DNA from: Sulfurospirillum sp.
Lineage (GTDB): Bacteria > Campylobacterota > Campylobacteria > Campylobacterales > QNZT01
Direction: 5' to 3'
Assembly (NCBI GenBank): GCA_003978455.1
Contig: QNZT01000051.1
Coordinates: 1 to 12,633, forward strand
DNA: 12,633 bases
Below the pieces are notes generated by a model that worked only from the letters and a program-made list of their open reading frames with translations, had not been told where the DNA came from and did no database searches. Shown piece by piece: positions 6,281-12,633 of the stretch (within the stretch, counting starts at the first letter, position 1; every line of letters begins with the position of its first letter). The position numbers and the translations under genes were made by a program.

Positions 6281-7010
6281 AAAGTCTGACTAAAACCTCT
6301 TCGAAAAAGCCGTCCGCCATATAGACGATAAAAAGCGCCATCGCCAGAAAGGGGATATAGGGCACTTCAAAATCTTTCTCACGGATAAACATAAAGACCG
6401 GAAGTGCGATGATCGCCGAGAGGAAAATCGCCACCGCACCCAGTTTCAACCCTACCATCGCACCGATTGTCGCCGCGATCATGATATCCGCCTCTCCCAG
6501 CGCCTCCTTTTTGGCAAAATAGGAGACATAAAAGCGAAGCAGCGAAAAGCCTCCCGCAAAAAGCAGTGCATTGATAAAGTTGTTCAGCACATCCGGTGAG
6601 GCGAAAATCGCCAGTGTCAGCGCGGAGAGATTGAGACTGTCCGGTACCGCTTTGTAGCGAAAGTCGATCAAGGAAAGCCCCATCAGCAGGGCAAAAACCA
6701 GCCCCACGATCAGCGCATAGGGGATATTTTGCACTTTCCAGTAAACCGCCGCAAAGAGCAGTGCCGTGGTGATCTCCACCAGAGGATACTGCACGGAGAT
6801 CTTCTCCCCGCAAAAGTGGCACTTGCCGCGCAGCAGAAGCCAGGAGAGTACAGGGATGTTGTGCCACCATTTGAGCTTGTTGTTGCATTTTGGACAGTGT
6901 GATCCGGGAAATACGATACTCTCCTCTTTAGGAATCCGCAGAATCAGCACATTTAAAAAAGAGCCGAAAAGCAGCCCGAAAAGTGTCACTACAAAAGCTT
7001 CTATCATCAT
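6273..7010 (-). CDS. Type 4 prepilin peptidase / N-methyltransferase (PilD family)
   Basis: A polytopic aspartic peptidase of 245 residues that cleaves leader peptides of type IV pilins or pseudopilins and methylates the new N-terminus. The N-terminal domain has the paired zinc-like CxxC motifs CPKC (39-42) and CHFC (64-67). Catalytic aspartates are expected at D116 (SLIDFRYKAVPD) and D175 (LGEAD). The usual GxGD motif reads GEAD here, keeping only the first Gly and the Asp. The ATG at 7010 overlaps the uppS stop (ATGA), with GGAG seven bases upstream. No pilin or secretion genes are nearby, so the substrate is encoded elsewhere. Confidence 0.92.
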   Translation of the reverse strand: MMIEAFVVTLFGLLFGSFLNVLILRIPKEESIVFPGSHCPKCNNKLKWWHNIPVLSWLLLRGKCHFCGEKISVQYPLVEITTALLFAAVYWKVQNIPYALIVGLVFALLMGLSLIDFRYKAVPDSLNLSALTLAIFASPDVLNNFINALLFAGGFSLLRFYVSYFAKKEALGEADIMIAATIGAMVGLKLGAVAIFLSAIIALPVFMFIREKDFEVPYIPFLAMALFIVYMADGFFEEVLVRLYG

Positions 7011-7690
7011 TTAACCGCTCCAAAACGCCGCTCTACCTTCTGAAAATCCGCGATGATTTTATCGAGTTCCGCAGTGGTAAAGTCCGGCCATAAGATATCG
7101 GTGAAGTAAAGCTCGCTATAGGCTACCTGCCAGAGCAGATAGTTGGAAAGCCGCTTGTCCCCACCCGTTCGTATCAGTATATCGACCGGATCCATTCCTG
7201 CTGTATCCAAAAGGTCGTCAAACGATGCTTCGTCCACCTTCTGCCCCGCTTCCACCGCTTTGTTGGCTGCCCGGACGATCTCATCTCTGGAGCCGTAGTT
7301 AACTGCCAATACCTGTGTGAGTCCGGTAAAGTGGGCTGTCTTCTCTTTGGTATAGAGTATCCGTTCACGCAACGACTGTGGCAGCGCGGCGATATCTCCG
7401 ATCGTTTCAAAGCGTACATTGTTATCCAGAAAGAGTTTGAGTTCGTTTTTGAGGTAGCGGTCCATCAGTTGCATCAGAAAACTGACTTCCCCCTCCGGAC
7501 GTTTCCAGTTTTCGGTACTGAAAGCGTAGAGTGTCAGATAGCGCACACCCATGTTGGAAGCGTGTATTGTCAGTTCGCGTACCCTTTTGGCGCCCTCTTC
7601 ATGTCCGACGATGCGTTTCAAAAACCCCTGTTTTTTCGCCCATCTGCCGTTACCATCCATGATGATGGCGATATGTTTCAACTCATTCAT
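7007..7690 (-). CDS. uppS: Undecaprenyl diphosphate synthase (cis-prenyltransferase)
   Basis: UppS extends farnesyl-PP with isopentenyl-PP to make undecaprenyl-PP, the lipid carrier for peptidoglycan and O-antigen. The N-terminus has IIMDGNGRWAKKQG with catalytic Asp12. RTGGDKRLSNYLLWQ (174-188) matches the RTSGExRxSNFLLWQ signature, and WPDF (201-204) follows. The length is 227 residues. The frame is open upstream to 7792, but the ATG at 7690 starts the conserved region and has AAGGAT about nine bases before it, inside the 3' end of the preceding gene. The gap to that gene is 7 nt, and the stop overlaps the next start by 4 bp. Confidence 0.96.
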   Translation of the reverse strand: MNELKHIAIIMDGNGRWAKKQGFLKRIVGHEEGAKRVRELTIHASNMGVRYLTLYAFSTENWKRPEGEVSFLMQLMDRYLKNELKLFLDNNVRFETIGDIAALPQSLRERILYTKEKTAHFTGLTQVLAVNYGSRDEIVRAANKAVEAGQKVDEASFDDLLDTAGMDPVDILIRTGGDKRLSNYLLWQVAYSELYFTDILWPDFTTAELDKIIADFQKVERRFGAVK

Positions 7691-7697
7691 AAAAATC

Positions 7698-8468
7698 TTA
7701 TCCTTTGACATCCAGAAGTGACGACACCGGTTCATACAATGGTGAGATTTTTGCCTTTTTATGCAAGATATTTCCCTCAAAACCAAGTTCATCCAGCTGC
7801 GTTTTCAGAAACTCCAGACTCTGTTCATAGTAGAGATAGAGGGTGACCCGTTTGATCTCCGCTTTTACCTCAACGACACCCTCTACAGGACCGATATGCT
7901 CAAATGCAGCGTAAAAATCTATAATACCATCTTCACTTGAAGTCTGGCTTTGAGATTTTCTGCGCTTGAACTGAAAAAGGGTTGTTTTATCCTCGAACTT
8001 CATGAACATCGTAAAGACATTGGCTTCGAGTGCGGCAATCATATTTGCCAACGTCATAAACTCATGCTTCGAGTTTGCCTGTGACAGATGCTCCATCAGC
8101 TGGAGTTTCATCTCTGTTTTGGGCGACTCTTTGGCAAGCAGCGCCACCATCTTCTCAGGGGTAAAGTCGGGTAGAAACGATGTCAGTGCCCTGTTTTGGA
8201 GAAGCTTTGGTTTTTGCAGCAGTCTGGAGAGCGTGATCGCACTGTTTTGGGGAGACTCTTTCATCATCCCCCAGTAGCGCGACCCGACATCCAGCGGAAG
8301 GCTGCTTTTGGTCACCACCTCCTCTCTGCCGATTTGCAGTTTGTATTTTTGCGGTTCGGGCGATTCGAGTACCTTGATATCGACCGGTAAAATCGCATTG
8401 AAACGTTTGACGGCAAGTTTGGCAAGGAGTGTGTCGATCTTGCCAAGCTGTGAAATCTGCTGTATCAT
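7698..8468 (-). CDS. Uncharacterised protein with FliK-C-like C-terminal region
   Basis: A 256-residue soluble protein with no signal peptide or membrane helix. I do not recognise a named family. The C-terminal part (about 175-256: HIGPVEGVVEVKAEIKRVTL, then LYYEQSLEFLKTQLDELGF) resembles the hook-length-control C-terminal domain (Flg_hook/FliK-C). That domain has an LGxVxV strand, a second strand, and then a helix before an LxxxG turn. The N-terminal part is helical with a conserved-looking SRYWG segment. It starts five bases after the coaBC stop and ends seven bases before uppS. The C. jejuni operon, as I recall, has a hypothetical gene (Cj0823) at the same place. A flagellar role is only a suggestion, supported weakly by motAB upstream of the operon. 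Confidence 0.75.
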   Translation of the reverse strand: MIQQISQLGKIDTLLAKLAVKRFNAILPVDIKVLESPEPQKYKLQIGREEVVTKSSLPLDVGSRYWGMMKESPQNSAITLSRLLQKPKLLQNRALTSFLPDFTPEKMVALLAKESPKTEMKLQLMEHLSQANSKHEFMTLANMIAALEANVFTMFMKFEDKTTLFQFKRRKSQSQTSSEDGIIDFYAAFEHIGPVEGVVEVKAEIKRVTLYLYYEQSLEFLKTQLDELGFEGNILHKKAKISPLYEPVSSLLDVKG

Positions 8469-8473
8469 GAAGT

Positions 8474-9730
8474 TCAGTCTAGTGTGGAGAGTCTGTCCAG
8501 AAGTTCCAGTGAGAGTGTCAGTTTATCCGCTTTGGGAAGTACAATCTCTTCTGAAGAGGTGATCAGAGTGATCTCGTTTTCATCACTGCCGAAGGGATTG
8601 TCGGAGATATTGTTCAGACAGACCGCATCCAGCGCTTTCTCCGTCAGCATCTTTTTCGCACTCATCAGGGCAGTTTCCGGATCACTTTCGGCTTTGAACC
8701 CTACCGCGAAAATCCCCTCTTTGTTGATACTTTTGAGGATATCGGTGTTCTTCTTCATCTCCAGAGTCCATTCGTCACCGAGCATCTCTTTTTTCAGTTT
8801 GCCGCTTTGCGGATATTTGGGTACATAGTCACTCACCGCCGCAGCCATAAAAAGATAGGGCTTTTTCCGGATCAGCTCCGGCACGGAGTCGTCCATCAGC
8901 GTCGCTTTGGTCATGACACCCTTTTTGGCGACACGGATCGCATCGACAAGATATTCATGAAGCTCTTCAGAGTCTTCGACATCGATCACGTAGAGATCGG
9001 AAGGAAGCCCCGCGATCTTCTGCGTCTCCAGCAGACAGACATCGGCACCACGGTAGTAGAGCGCCGTGCTGAGTGCTCCCGCCATCTTGCCGCTGGAAAA
9101 GTTGGAGATGTAGCGCACATCGTCGATCTTCTCTTTCGTGCCGCCGCCTGTGACCACCACACGCCGGTTCACCCAGTAGGGATCTCTCAGCAGTATCTGC
9201 GCCGTTTTGTGAAATATATCTTCCGGATCTGCCATCGCACCGGTACCCTCATCTCCGCACGCCAGCAGTTTTTTCTGCGGTACCACCTCTTCAAAGTTGA
9301 GGATTTTCAGCATCTTGAGTGACGCGACAGTCGTGTTGTTCTGGTACATATTGGTATTTGCCGCGGGCGCCAGAAGTATCTGTTTTTGGGTGAAGGCGAG
9401 CGCTGTCTGGGTAATCAGATTGTCTGCGATACCGTTGCTAAGTTTGTTGAGTGTATTGGCAGTCACGGGAGCGATGACATAGATATCCGCCCATTTGCCT
9501 ATATCGATATGGTTGTTGTCATCAGCCCACGACTCTGTGGCTTCATGAAGTACTGTTTTGCGAGTGATCGCTTCAAACGTGAGCGGGGAGATAAAACGCT
9601 TCGCCCCTTCACTCATGATCACACGCACCTCTGCACCCGCTTTGGTATAGCGCCGGATCAGCTCCAGCGCTTTGTAGATGGCGATACTCCCCGTAACACC
9701 GACTACTATCTTTTTCCCCTTAAGCAGCAT
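8474..9730 (-). CDS. coaBC: Bifunctional phosphopantothenoylcysteine decarboxylase / synthetase
   Basis: CoaBC joins 4'-phosphopantothenate to cysteine (CoaB) and decarboxylates the product (CoaC) for coenzyme A synthesis. The CoaC half (1-188) has the flavin-binding GVTGSIAIYKALELIR, catalytic His74 (NNHIDIGKWAD), the substrate-clamp Asn in PAANTNMY (family PxMNxxM, Asn125) and active-site Cys158 in ACGDEGTGAMADPE. The CoaB half (from about 189) has VTGGGTKEKIDDVRYISNFS, AAAVSDY and KKNTDIL. The Arg of the family's GxGRMAEP is Ala here. The length, 418 residues, is full. It begins 27 nt after glmU with a GGGGGAG binding site. Confidence 0.96.
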   Translation of the reverse strand: MLLKGKKIVVGVTGSIAIYKALELIRRYTKAGAEVRVIMSEGAKRFISPLTFEAITRKTVLHEATESWADDNNHIDIGKWADIYVIAPVTANTLNKLSNGIADNLITQTALAFTQKQILLAPAANTNMYQNNTTVASLKMLKILNFEEVVPQKKLLACGDEGTGAMADPEDIFHKTAQILLRDPYWVNRRVVVTGGGTKEKIDDVRYISNFSSGKMAGALSTALYYRGADVCLLETQKIAGLPSDLYVIDVEDSEELHEYLVDAIRVAKKGVMTKATLMDDSVPELIRKKPYLFMAAAVSDYVPKYPQSGKLKKEMLGDEWTLEMKKNTDILKSINKEGIFAVGFKAESDPETALMSAKKMLTEKALDAVCLNNISDNPFGSDENEITLITSSEEIVLPKADKLTLSLELLDRLSTLD

Positions 9731-9757
9731 CTCTGCTCCCCCTCTTCTCTTTTATAG

Positions 9758-11050
9758 TTACTCTTTGAAAAACTTGTCGAAAAATCCTTCGACCATCTTC
9801 ATGTTGGTGCGGCTGATCGCCAGCGACCCTTTTTTGACATCCTGGTTCACCGTTGTTCCCGCCGCAATCAGCACTTCATCCTCGATCACAACCGGTGCGA
9901 CGATCTGCGTATCGCTGCCGACAAAGACATTTTTGCCGATAACGGTTTTATACTTCTTTTTACCGTCATAGTTGCAGGTGATCGTACCGGCGCCGATGTT
10001 GGTCCCCTCGTCGATCTCACTGTCTCCCAGATAGCTCAGATGCCCCGCTTTGACCCCTTTGAGCACCGACTTTTTCACTTCGACAAAGTTGCCGATGTGG
10101 GTATCGGTCAGTTCGCTTCCGGGGCGGATTCTCGCGATCGGACCCACACTTGAGTTGACAATTGTACTATCTTCAATAACAGAGTTGGCTTTGATATGGC
10201 TATCGATGATCTTTGCCCCTTTGAGCAGCGTCACACCCTGCTCTATCTCCGACTCCCCTTCGATCACGACATCGGCGTCGATGTAGATCGTGTCTGGCAG
10301 ATGCATCGTCGCACCGTTCATCATGAAACGCTTTTTGAGACGTCGCTGCATGATCTCTTCGGCGTGACTCAGGTCATACTTGGAGTTGACGCCTTTGAAA
10401 TTCTCCTCTTTGACATAGAGCGGTGCCACTTTGAAACCGTCGTTTTTGGCAAGTTCGACGACATCGGTCAGGTAGTACTCCTCCTGTGCATTGTCGTTGG
10501 AGAGTTTCGGCAGATACTTTTCAAGAATCTCCTTTTTGAAGAGGTAGATACCGGCATTGACCGTTTTGATCGCCTTCTCTTCGTCGGTGGCATCCTTCTC
10601 TTCGACGATTTTCACCACTTCGTCACCGTCGATCACGACACGTCCATATCCGGAAGAGTCCTCCATCCTGATCACACTCATGACGATATCGGCATCGATC
10701 TGCGTAAACTTCTCCAGCTCTTCGGCTTCGACCAGCGGCATATCCCCGTTTAAGACCAGTACTTTGTCATGTTTGCAGGCGATATTCATCACCGCACCGC
10801 CGGTTCCGGGGTAGTTTTCATGATCCTGGATCACATAACGGATATCGTCGAAATAGCGTTCCATATGCTGCTGCACCAACTCCGCCTGATGAAAGAGTAC
10901 CACGGTGATATCGTCACTCAGTTTCTTAGCCTCACTGATCGCGAAGTAAAGCATCTCAAATCCGGAGATTTTATGCAGCACTTTCGGAAGTTTCGACTTC
11001 ATGCGTGTCCCTTTTCCCGCAGCCAGAATAATCACAGAATTGTTTGACAT
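9758..11050 (-). CDS. glmU: Bifunctional UDP-N-acetylglucosamine pyrophosphorylase / glucosamine-1-phosphate acetyltransferase
   Basis: GlmU acetylates glucosamine-1-phosphate and then uridylylates it to UDP-GlcNAc, the entry compound for peptidoglycan and lipid A. The uridylyltransferase half shows LAAGKGTRMKSKLPKVLH (9-26), PGTGGAV (81-87) and NGDMPL (101-106). The acetyltransferase half is a left-handed beta-helix of hexapeptide repeats (about 240-420) with AGHLSYLGDSEID and IGAGTITCNYDG. At 430 residues it is complete. The ATG at 11050 is chosen over an in-frame upstream codon at 11077 because AAGGAAAATTAGAT precedes it and the family motif starts within ten residues. It is the first gene of the seven-gene minus-strand operon. 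Confidence 0.97.
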   Translation of the reverse strand: MSNNSVIILAAGKGTRMKSKLPKVLHKISGFEMLYFAISEAKKLSDDITVVLFHQAELVQQHMERYFDDIRYVIQDHENYPGTGGAVMNIACKHDKVLVLNGDMPLVEAEELEKFTQIDADIVMSVIRMEDSSGYGRVVIDGDEVVKIVEEKDATDEEKAIKTVNAGIYLFKKEILEKYLPKLSNDNAQEEYYLTDVVELAKNDGFKVAPLYVKEENFKGVNSKYDLSHAEEIMQRRLKKRFMMNGATMHLPDTIYIDADVVIEGESEIEQGVTLLKGAKIIDSHIKANSVIEDSTIVNSSVGPIARIRPGSELTDTHIGNFVEVKKSVLKGVKAGHLSYLGDSEIDEGTNIGAGTITCNYDGKKKYKTVIGKNVFVGSDTQIVAPVVIEDEVLIAAGTTVNQDVKKGSLAISRTNMKMVEGFFDKFFKE

Positions 11051-11088
11051 ATCTAATTTTCCTTTTTTAAAATTCAATATTTTACACT

Positions 11089-11094
11089 TTTATA
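11089..11094 (-). promoter_or_regulatory. Putative -10 box of the glmU operon
   Basis: Minus-strand TATAAA in a very AT-rich stretch lies about 39 bp before the glmU ATG. It would give a leader of roughly 30 nt. Other TA-rich hexamers nearby could serve instead. Confidence 0.4.
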
Positions 11095-11358
11095 CATATA
11101 TAATCTTATTTTAGTATCATAATCCACTAAAATATCTGAACTAATAGTTATATTTCAGTATATCGTACAAAAAGTAAATTTATTTACACTACTGGCTATA
11201 TTTACACCAGGAGACGATTTTGTAAAACTGTTTTGATTTTTAGTACCGCGGAGAGCATTGATTCTCCAGGAGACCGTTTTGGAACAAGACAAGTCAAGAT
11301 GGCATAGTATGTGCTTTGAATGGCAATGGATATGTCCAATACTATTAAGTTAAGAAAT

Positions 11359-11445
11359 ATAAGCGCGGTTCATCTGCGCGTGAGCCCTACGCTAAGCAGA
11401 ATTTAGTGTTAGCGTAGCTTTTGGGACTCTGTTCCAAAAGCGTTA
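11359..11445 (-). repeat. 72-bp structured repeat with 15-bp extension, copy C (inverted)
   Basis: Read on the minus strand this matches copies A and B without insertions or deletions. The core is 11374-11445 (72 bp) and the extension is 11359-11373. The hairpin arms are at 11417-11427 and 11431-11441. The stem here is GCTTTTGG/CCAAAAGC instead of GCATTTGG/CCAAATGC, a two-sided change that keeps the pair. A second perfect inverted repeat, TACGCTAA/TTAGCGTA, is also present in this copy. The repeat ends one base before the motA -10 box. Confidence 0.8.
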
Positions 11446-11446
11446 A

Positions 11447-11452
11447 TATAAT
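11447..11452 (+). promoter_or_regulatory. Putative motA -10 box
   Basis: A perfect TATAAT lies 28 bp before the motA ATG, one base after repeat copy C. The matching -35 position falls inside the repeat hairpin and does not resemble TTGACA. The ribosome binding site AAGGA is at 11465-11469. Confidence 0.5.
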
Positions 11453-11479
11453 GGCAAAAGATTTAAGGAAACAGCAAAT

Positions 11480-12244
11480 ATGGATTTAGGAACCGTCATC
11501 GGTCTTGTACTCACACTGGGTCTGCTCTTTGGAGCGATGGCAATGGGTGTGGGTATTGGACCCTATATCGACGTACCTTCGATACTCATCGTCTTTGGCG
11601 GCACCATAGGAACGCTGATGATCGGCTTCAAGATGGATCACATCAAGAGCTTCGGCAAGATGTTCATGGTCGCCATCAAACCTACAACAGACGATCCCAA
11701 AGAGCTTATCAAAAAGCTGGTCGAATACTCCACCAAAGCGCGTAAAGAGGGTGTGCTTGCACTCGAAGGGGATATCGCCAATGAAGAGAACGAGTTTTTG
11801 AAAAAGGGTCTGGGGATGGCGATCGACGGCAATGAACCGGACATCATACGCGATCTGCTGGAGATCGATATGGAGCAGACCGACACCAGGCACAAAGTCA
11901 ATGCCTCTTTCTTCGGGCAGATCTCCGGTTTCGCGGGAGCCATGGGTATGATCGGTACCTTGATCGGTCTGGTGGCGATGCTTCTCAATATGGCAGATCC
12001 CGCGGCGATCGGTCCTGCGATGGCGGTAGCGCTTTTGACGACGATGTACGGTGCGATGCTCGGAAATATCATCGGCGCTCCGATCGAAAATATTCTGGGT
12101 CTCAGAAATACCGATGAGATGGTTATCAAAAGATTGATTCTTGAGGGGATTATGTCGATTCAGGCGGGGGACAACCCAAGAACACTCGAAGCGAAGCTCC
12201 TTGCATTTCTCCCGCCGAATGAGCGCGAGAGCCAGTTTGACTAG
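11480..12244 (+). CDS. motA: Flagellar motor stator protein MotA/PomA
   Basis: A four-helix inner-membrane stator subunit, 254 residues. With MotB it conducts ions and turns the rotor. Helices are at about 2-24, 33-50, 150-171 and 178-201. The cytoplasmic loop holds charged residues that face FliG: ARKEGVLALE places R88, K89 and E96, the same numbering I recall for Vibrio PomA. The channel-lining segments GMIGTLIGLVAML and MAVALLTTMYGAMLGN are typical. The likeness is closer to the sodium-driven PomA group than to proton-type MotA of Campylobacter or Helicobacter, but ion choice cannot be settled here. It is followed eight bases later by motB. In C. jejuni the flagellar gene next to glmU is fliP, so this arrangement differs. 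Confidence 0.95.
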   Translation: MDLGTVIGLVLTLGLLFGAMAMGVGIGPYIDVPSILIVFGGTIGTLMIGFKMDHIKSFGKMFMVAIKPTTDDPKELIKKLVEYSTKARKEGVLALEGDIANEENEFLKKGLGMAIDGNEPDIIRDLLEIDMEQTDTRHKVNASFFGQISGFAGAMGMIGTLIGLVAMLLNMADPAAIGPAMAVALLTTMYGAMLGNIIGAPIENILGLRNTDEMVIKRLILEGIMSIQAGDNPRTLEAKLLAFLPPNERESQFD

Positions 12245-12252
12245 GAACGAAG

Positions 12253-12633
12253 ATGGGTAAAAAGTGTCCTGAAGCCGACTGTCCCAAATGTATGCCGGGG
12301 TGGCTGGCGGCATTTGGTGATCTCATGTCACTGCTTTTGTGTTTTTTTGTACTGCTCTTGTCCATGTCCACGATGGATGCAAAAAAGGTTCAGGAAGCGG
12401 CAGCATCTCTCAACGGAGCGCTGAGTGTACTGGAGGGTGGTACCAAAGTGAAAGTTTCCCCGCAAAGACAGCAGGAGACAACACCCATCGATGCAGAAGA
12501 TGAGCAGGCACAGAAGATGAAAACCCTCCAACGCACCATCATCGAGATGAATGAGATGACCAAAGCCGAAGCTGGTGCAAAAGCGACGCTCGAAGAGGCG
12601 GAAAACGGCTTCATGATCCGCCTGCCGGCAAAA
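12253..12633 (+). CDS. motB: Flagellar motor stator protein MotB/PomB (partial, N-terminal 127 residues)
   Basis: The frame is open from the ATG at 12253 to the window edge. The binding site AGGAACGAAG overlaps the motA stop. Residues 16-41 form the single membrane helix GWLAAFGDLMSLLLCFFVLL... with the ion-binding Asp23. The pattern DLMSLLLCFFVLLLSMS is that of PomB-type stators. A short amphipathic stretch follows (VQEAAASLNGALSVL), then a polar linker with heptad-like character (about 85-115). The OmpA-like peptidoglycan-binding domain lies outside the window. The N-terminus has a CxxxxCxxC cluster (Cys5, Cys10 and Cys13) in the cytoplasmic tail. Confidence 0.93.
   Translation, partial: MGKKCPEADCPKCMPGWLAAFGDLMSLLLCFFVLLLSMSTMDAKKVQEAAASLNGALSVLEGGTKVKVSPQRQQETTPIDAEDEQAQKMKTLQRTIIEMNEMTKAEAGAKATLEEAENGFMIRLPAK

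Larger units (their letters stand above)
11051..11479. other. 429-bp non-coding region between divergent glmU and motA
   Basis: No credible gene is present. The glmU side (11051-11160) is AT-rich and holds its promoter. GTAAATTTATTTAC (11174-11187) is a perfect 6-2-6 inverted repeat that could be an operator. CCAGGAGAC occurs twice 59 bp apart (11207 and 11266), each followed by a similar G/C-A-TTTTG stretch. GGAGA (11250-11254) and TCTCC (11263-11267) can pair, as can ATAGTAT (11304-11310) and ATACTAT (11339-11345). Repeat copy C (11359-11445) and the motA promoter fill the rest. Confidence 0.6.

Noticed and set aside
11486..12313. Long minus-strand open frame (275 codons) opposite motA
   Set aside because: It is fully antisense to a clear motA, its residues are His/Arg-rich and it has no family motif.

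Overview
The window looks like a chromosomal segment of a Campylobacterota (Epsilonproteobacteria) member, probably a free-living Sulfurovum/Sulfurimonas-type organism. The evidence is the style of the proteins (TlyA without extensions, short RibF, Campylobacterota-type GlmU and CoaBC) and the gene order glmU-coaBC-hypothetical-uppS-prepilin peptidase-lptF/G-truA. From memory, that order matches the C. jejuni Cj0821-Cj0827 region. No database search was possible. Most of the DNA is tightly packed core genome. There are no RNA genes, insertion sequences, CRISPR arrays or phage genes that I can see.

Layout. Positions 1-21 hold the first seven codons of a minus-strand gene that leaves the window. 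Positions 124 to about 350 are the C-terminal end of a PAP2-like membrane phosphatase (minus strand). It runs head to head into a plus-strand outer-membrane barrel/SPOR protein (about 350-1071) that has also lost its N-terminus. Both genes are broken at the same point, which suggests a deletion, an inversion or an assembly chimera. A bidirectional terminator (1058-1086) separates the SPOR gene from convergent dnaJ (minus). Then come ribF and tlyA, an overlapping minus-strand pair. A small plus-strand HTH gene (4119-4316) is divergent from tlyA.

A seven-gene minus-strand operon runs from glmU (start 11050) to truA (stop 4530). Its genes are separated by 27, 5 and 7 nt and then overlap by 4, 8 and 1 nt. 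It combines envelope precursor synthesis (GlmU for UDP-GlcNAc, UppS for undecaprenyl-PP), lipopolysaccharide export (LptF/G), coenzyme A synthesis (CoaBC), prepilin processing, tRNA pseudouridylation (TruA) and one uncharacterised protein with a FliK-C-like end. A 429-bp non-coding region then leads to motA and the start of motB (plus strand), a stator pair that most resembles the sodium-type PomA/PomB.

The least ordinary feature is a dispersed 72-bp repeat with an 87-bp longer form. Two direct copies lie between the HTH gene and truA, and one inverted copy lies immediately upstream of the motA -10 box. All three copies are exactly 72 bp in the core and share a hairpin. One stem pair changes on both sides in the third copy (A-T to T-A), so the structure itself appears to be conserved.
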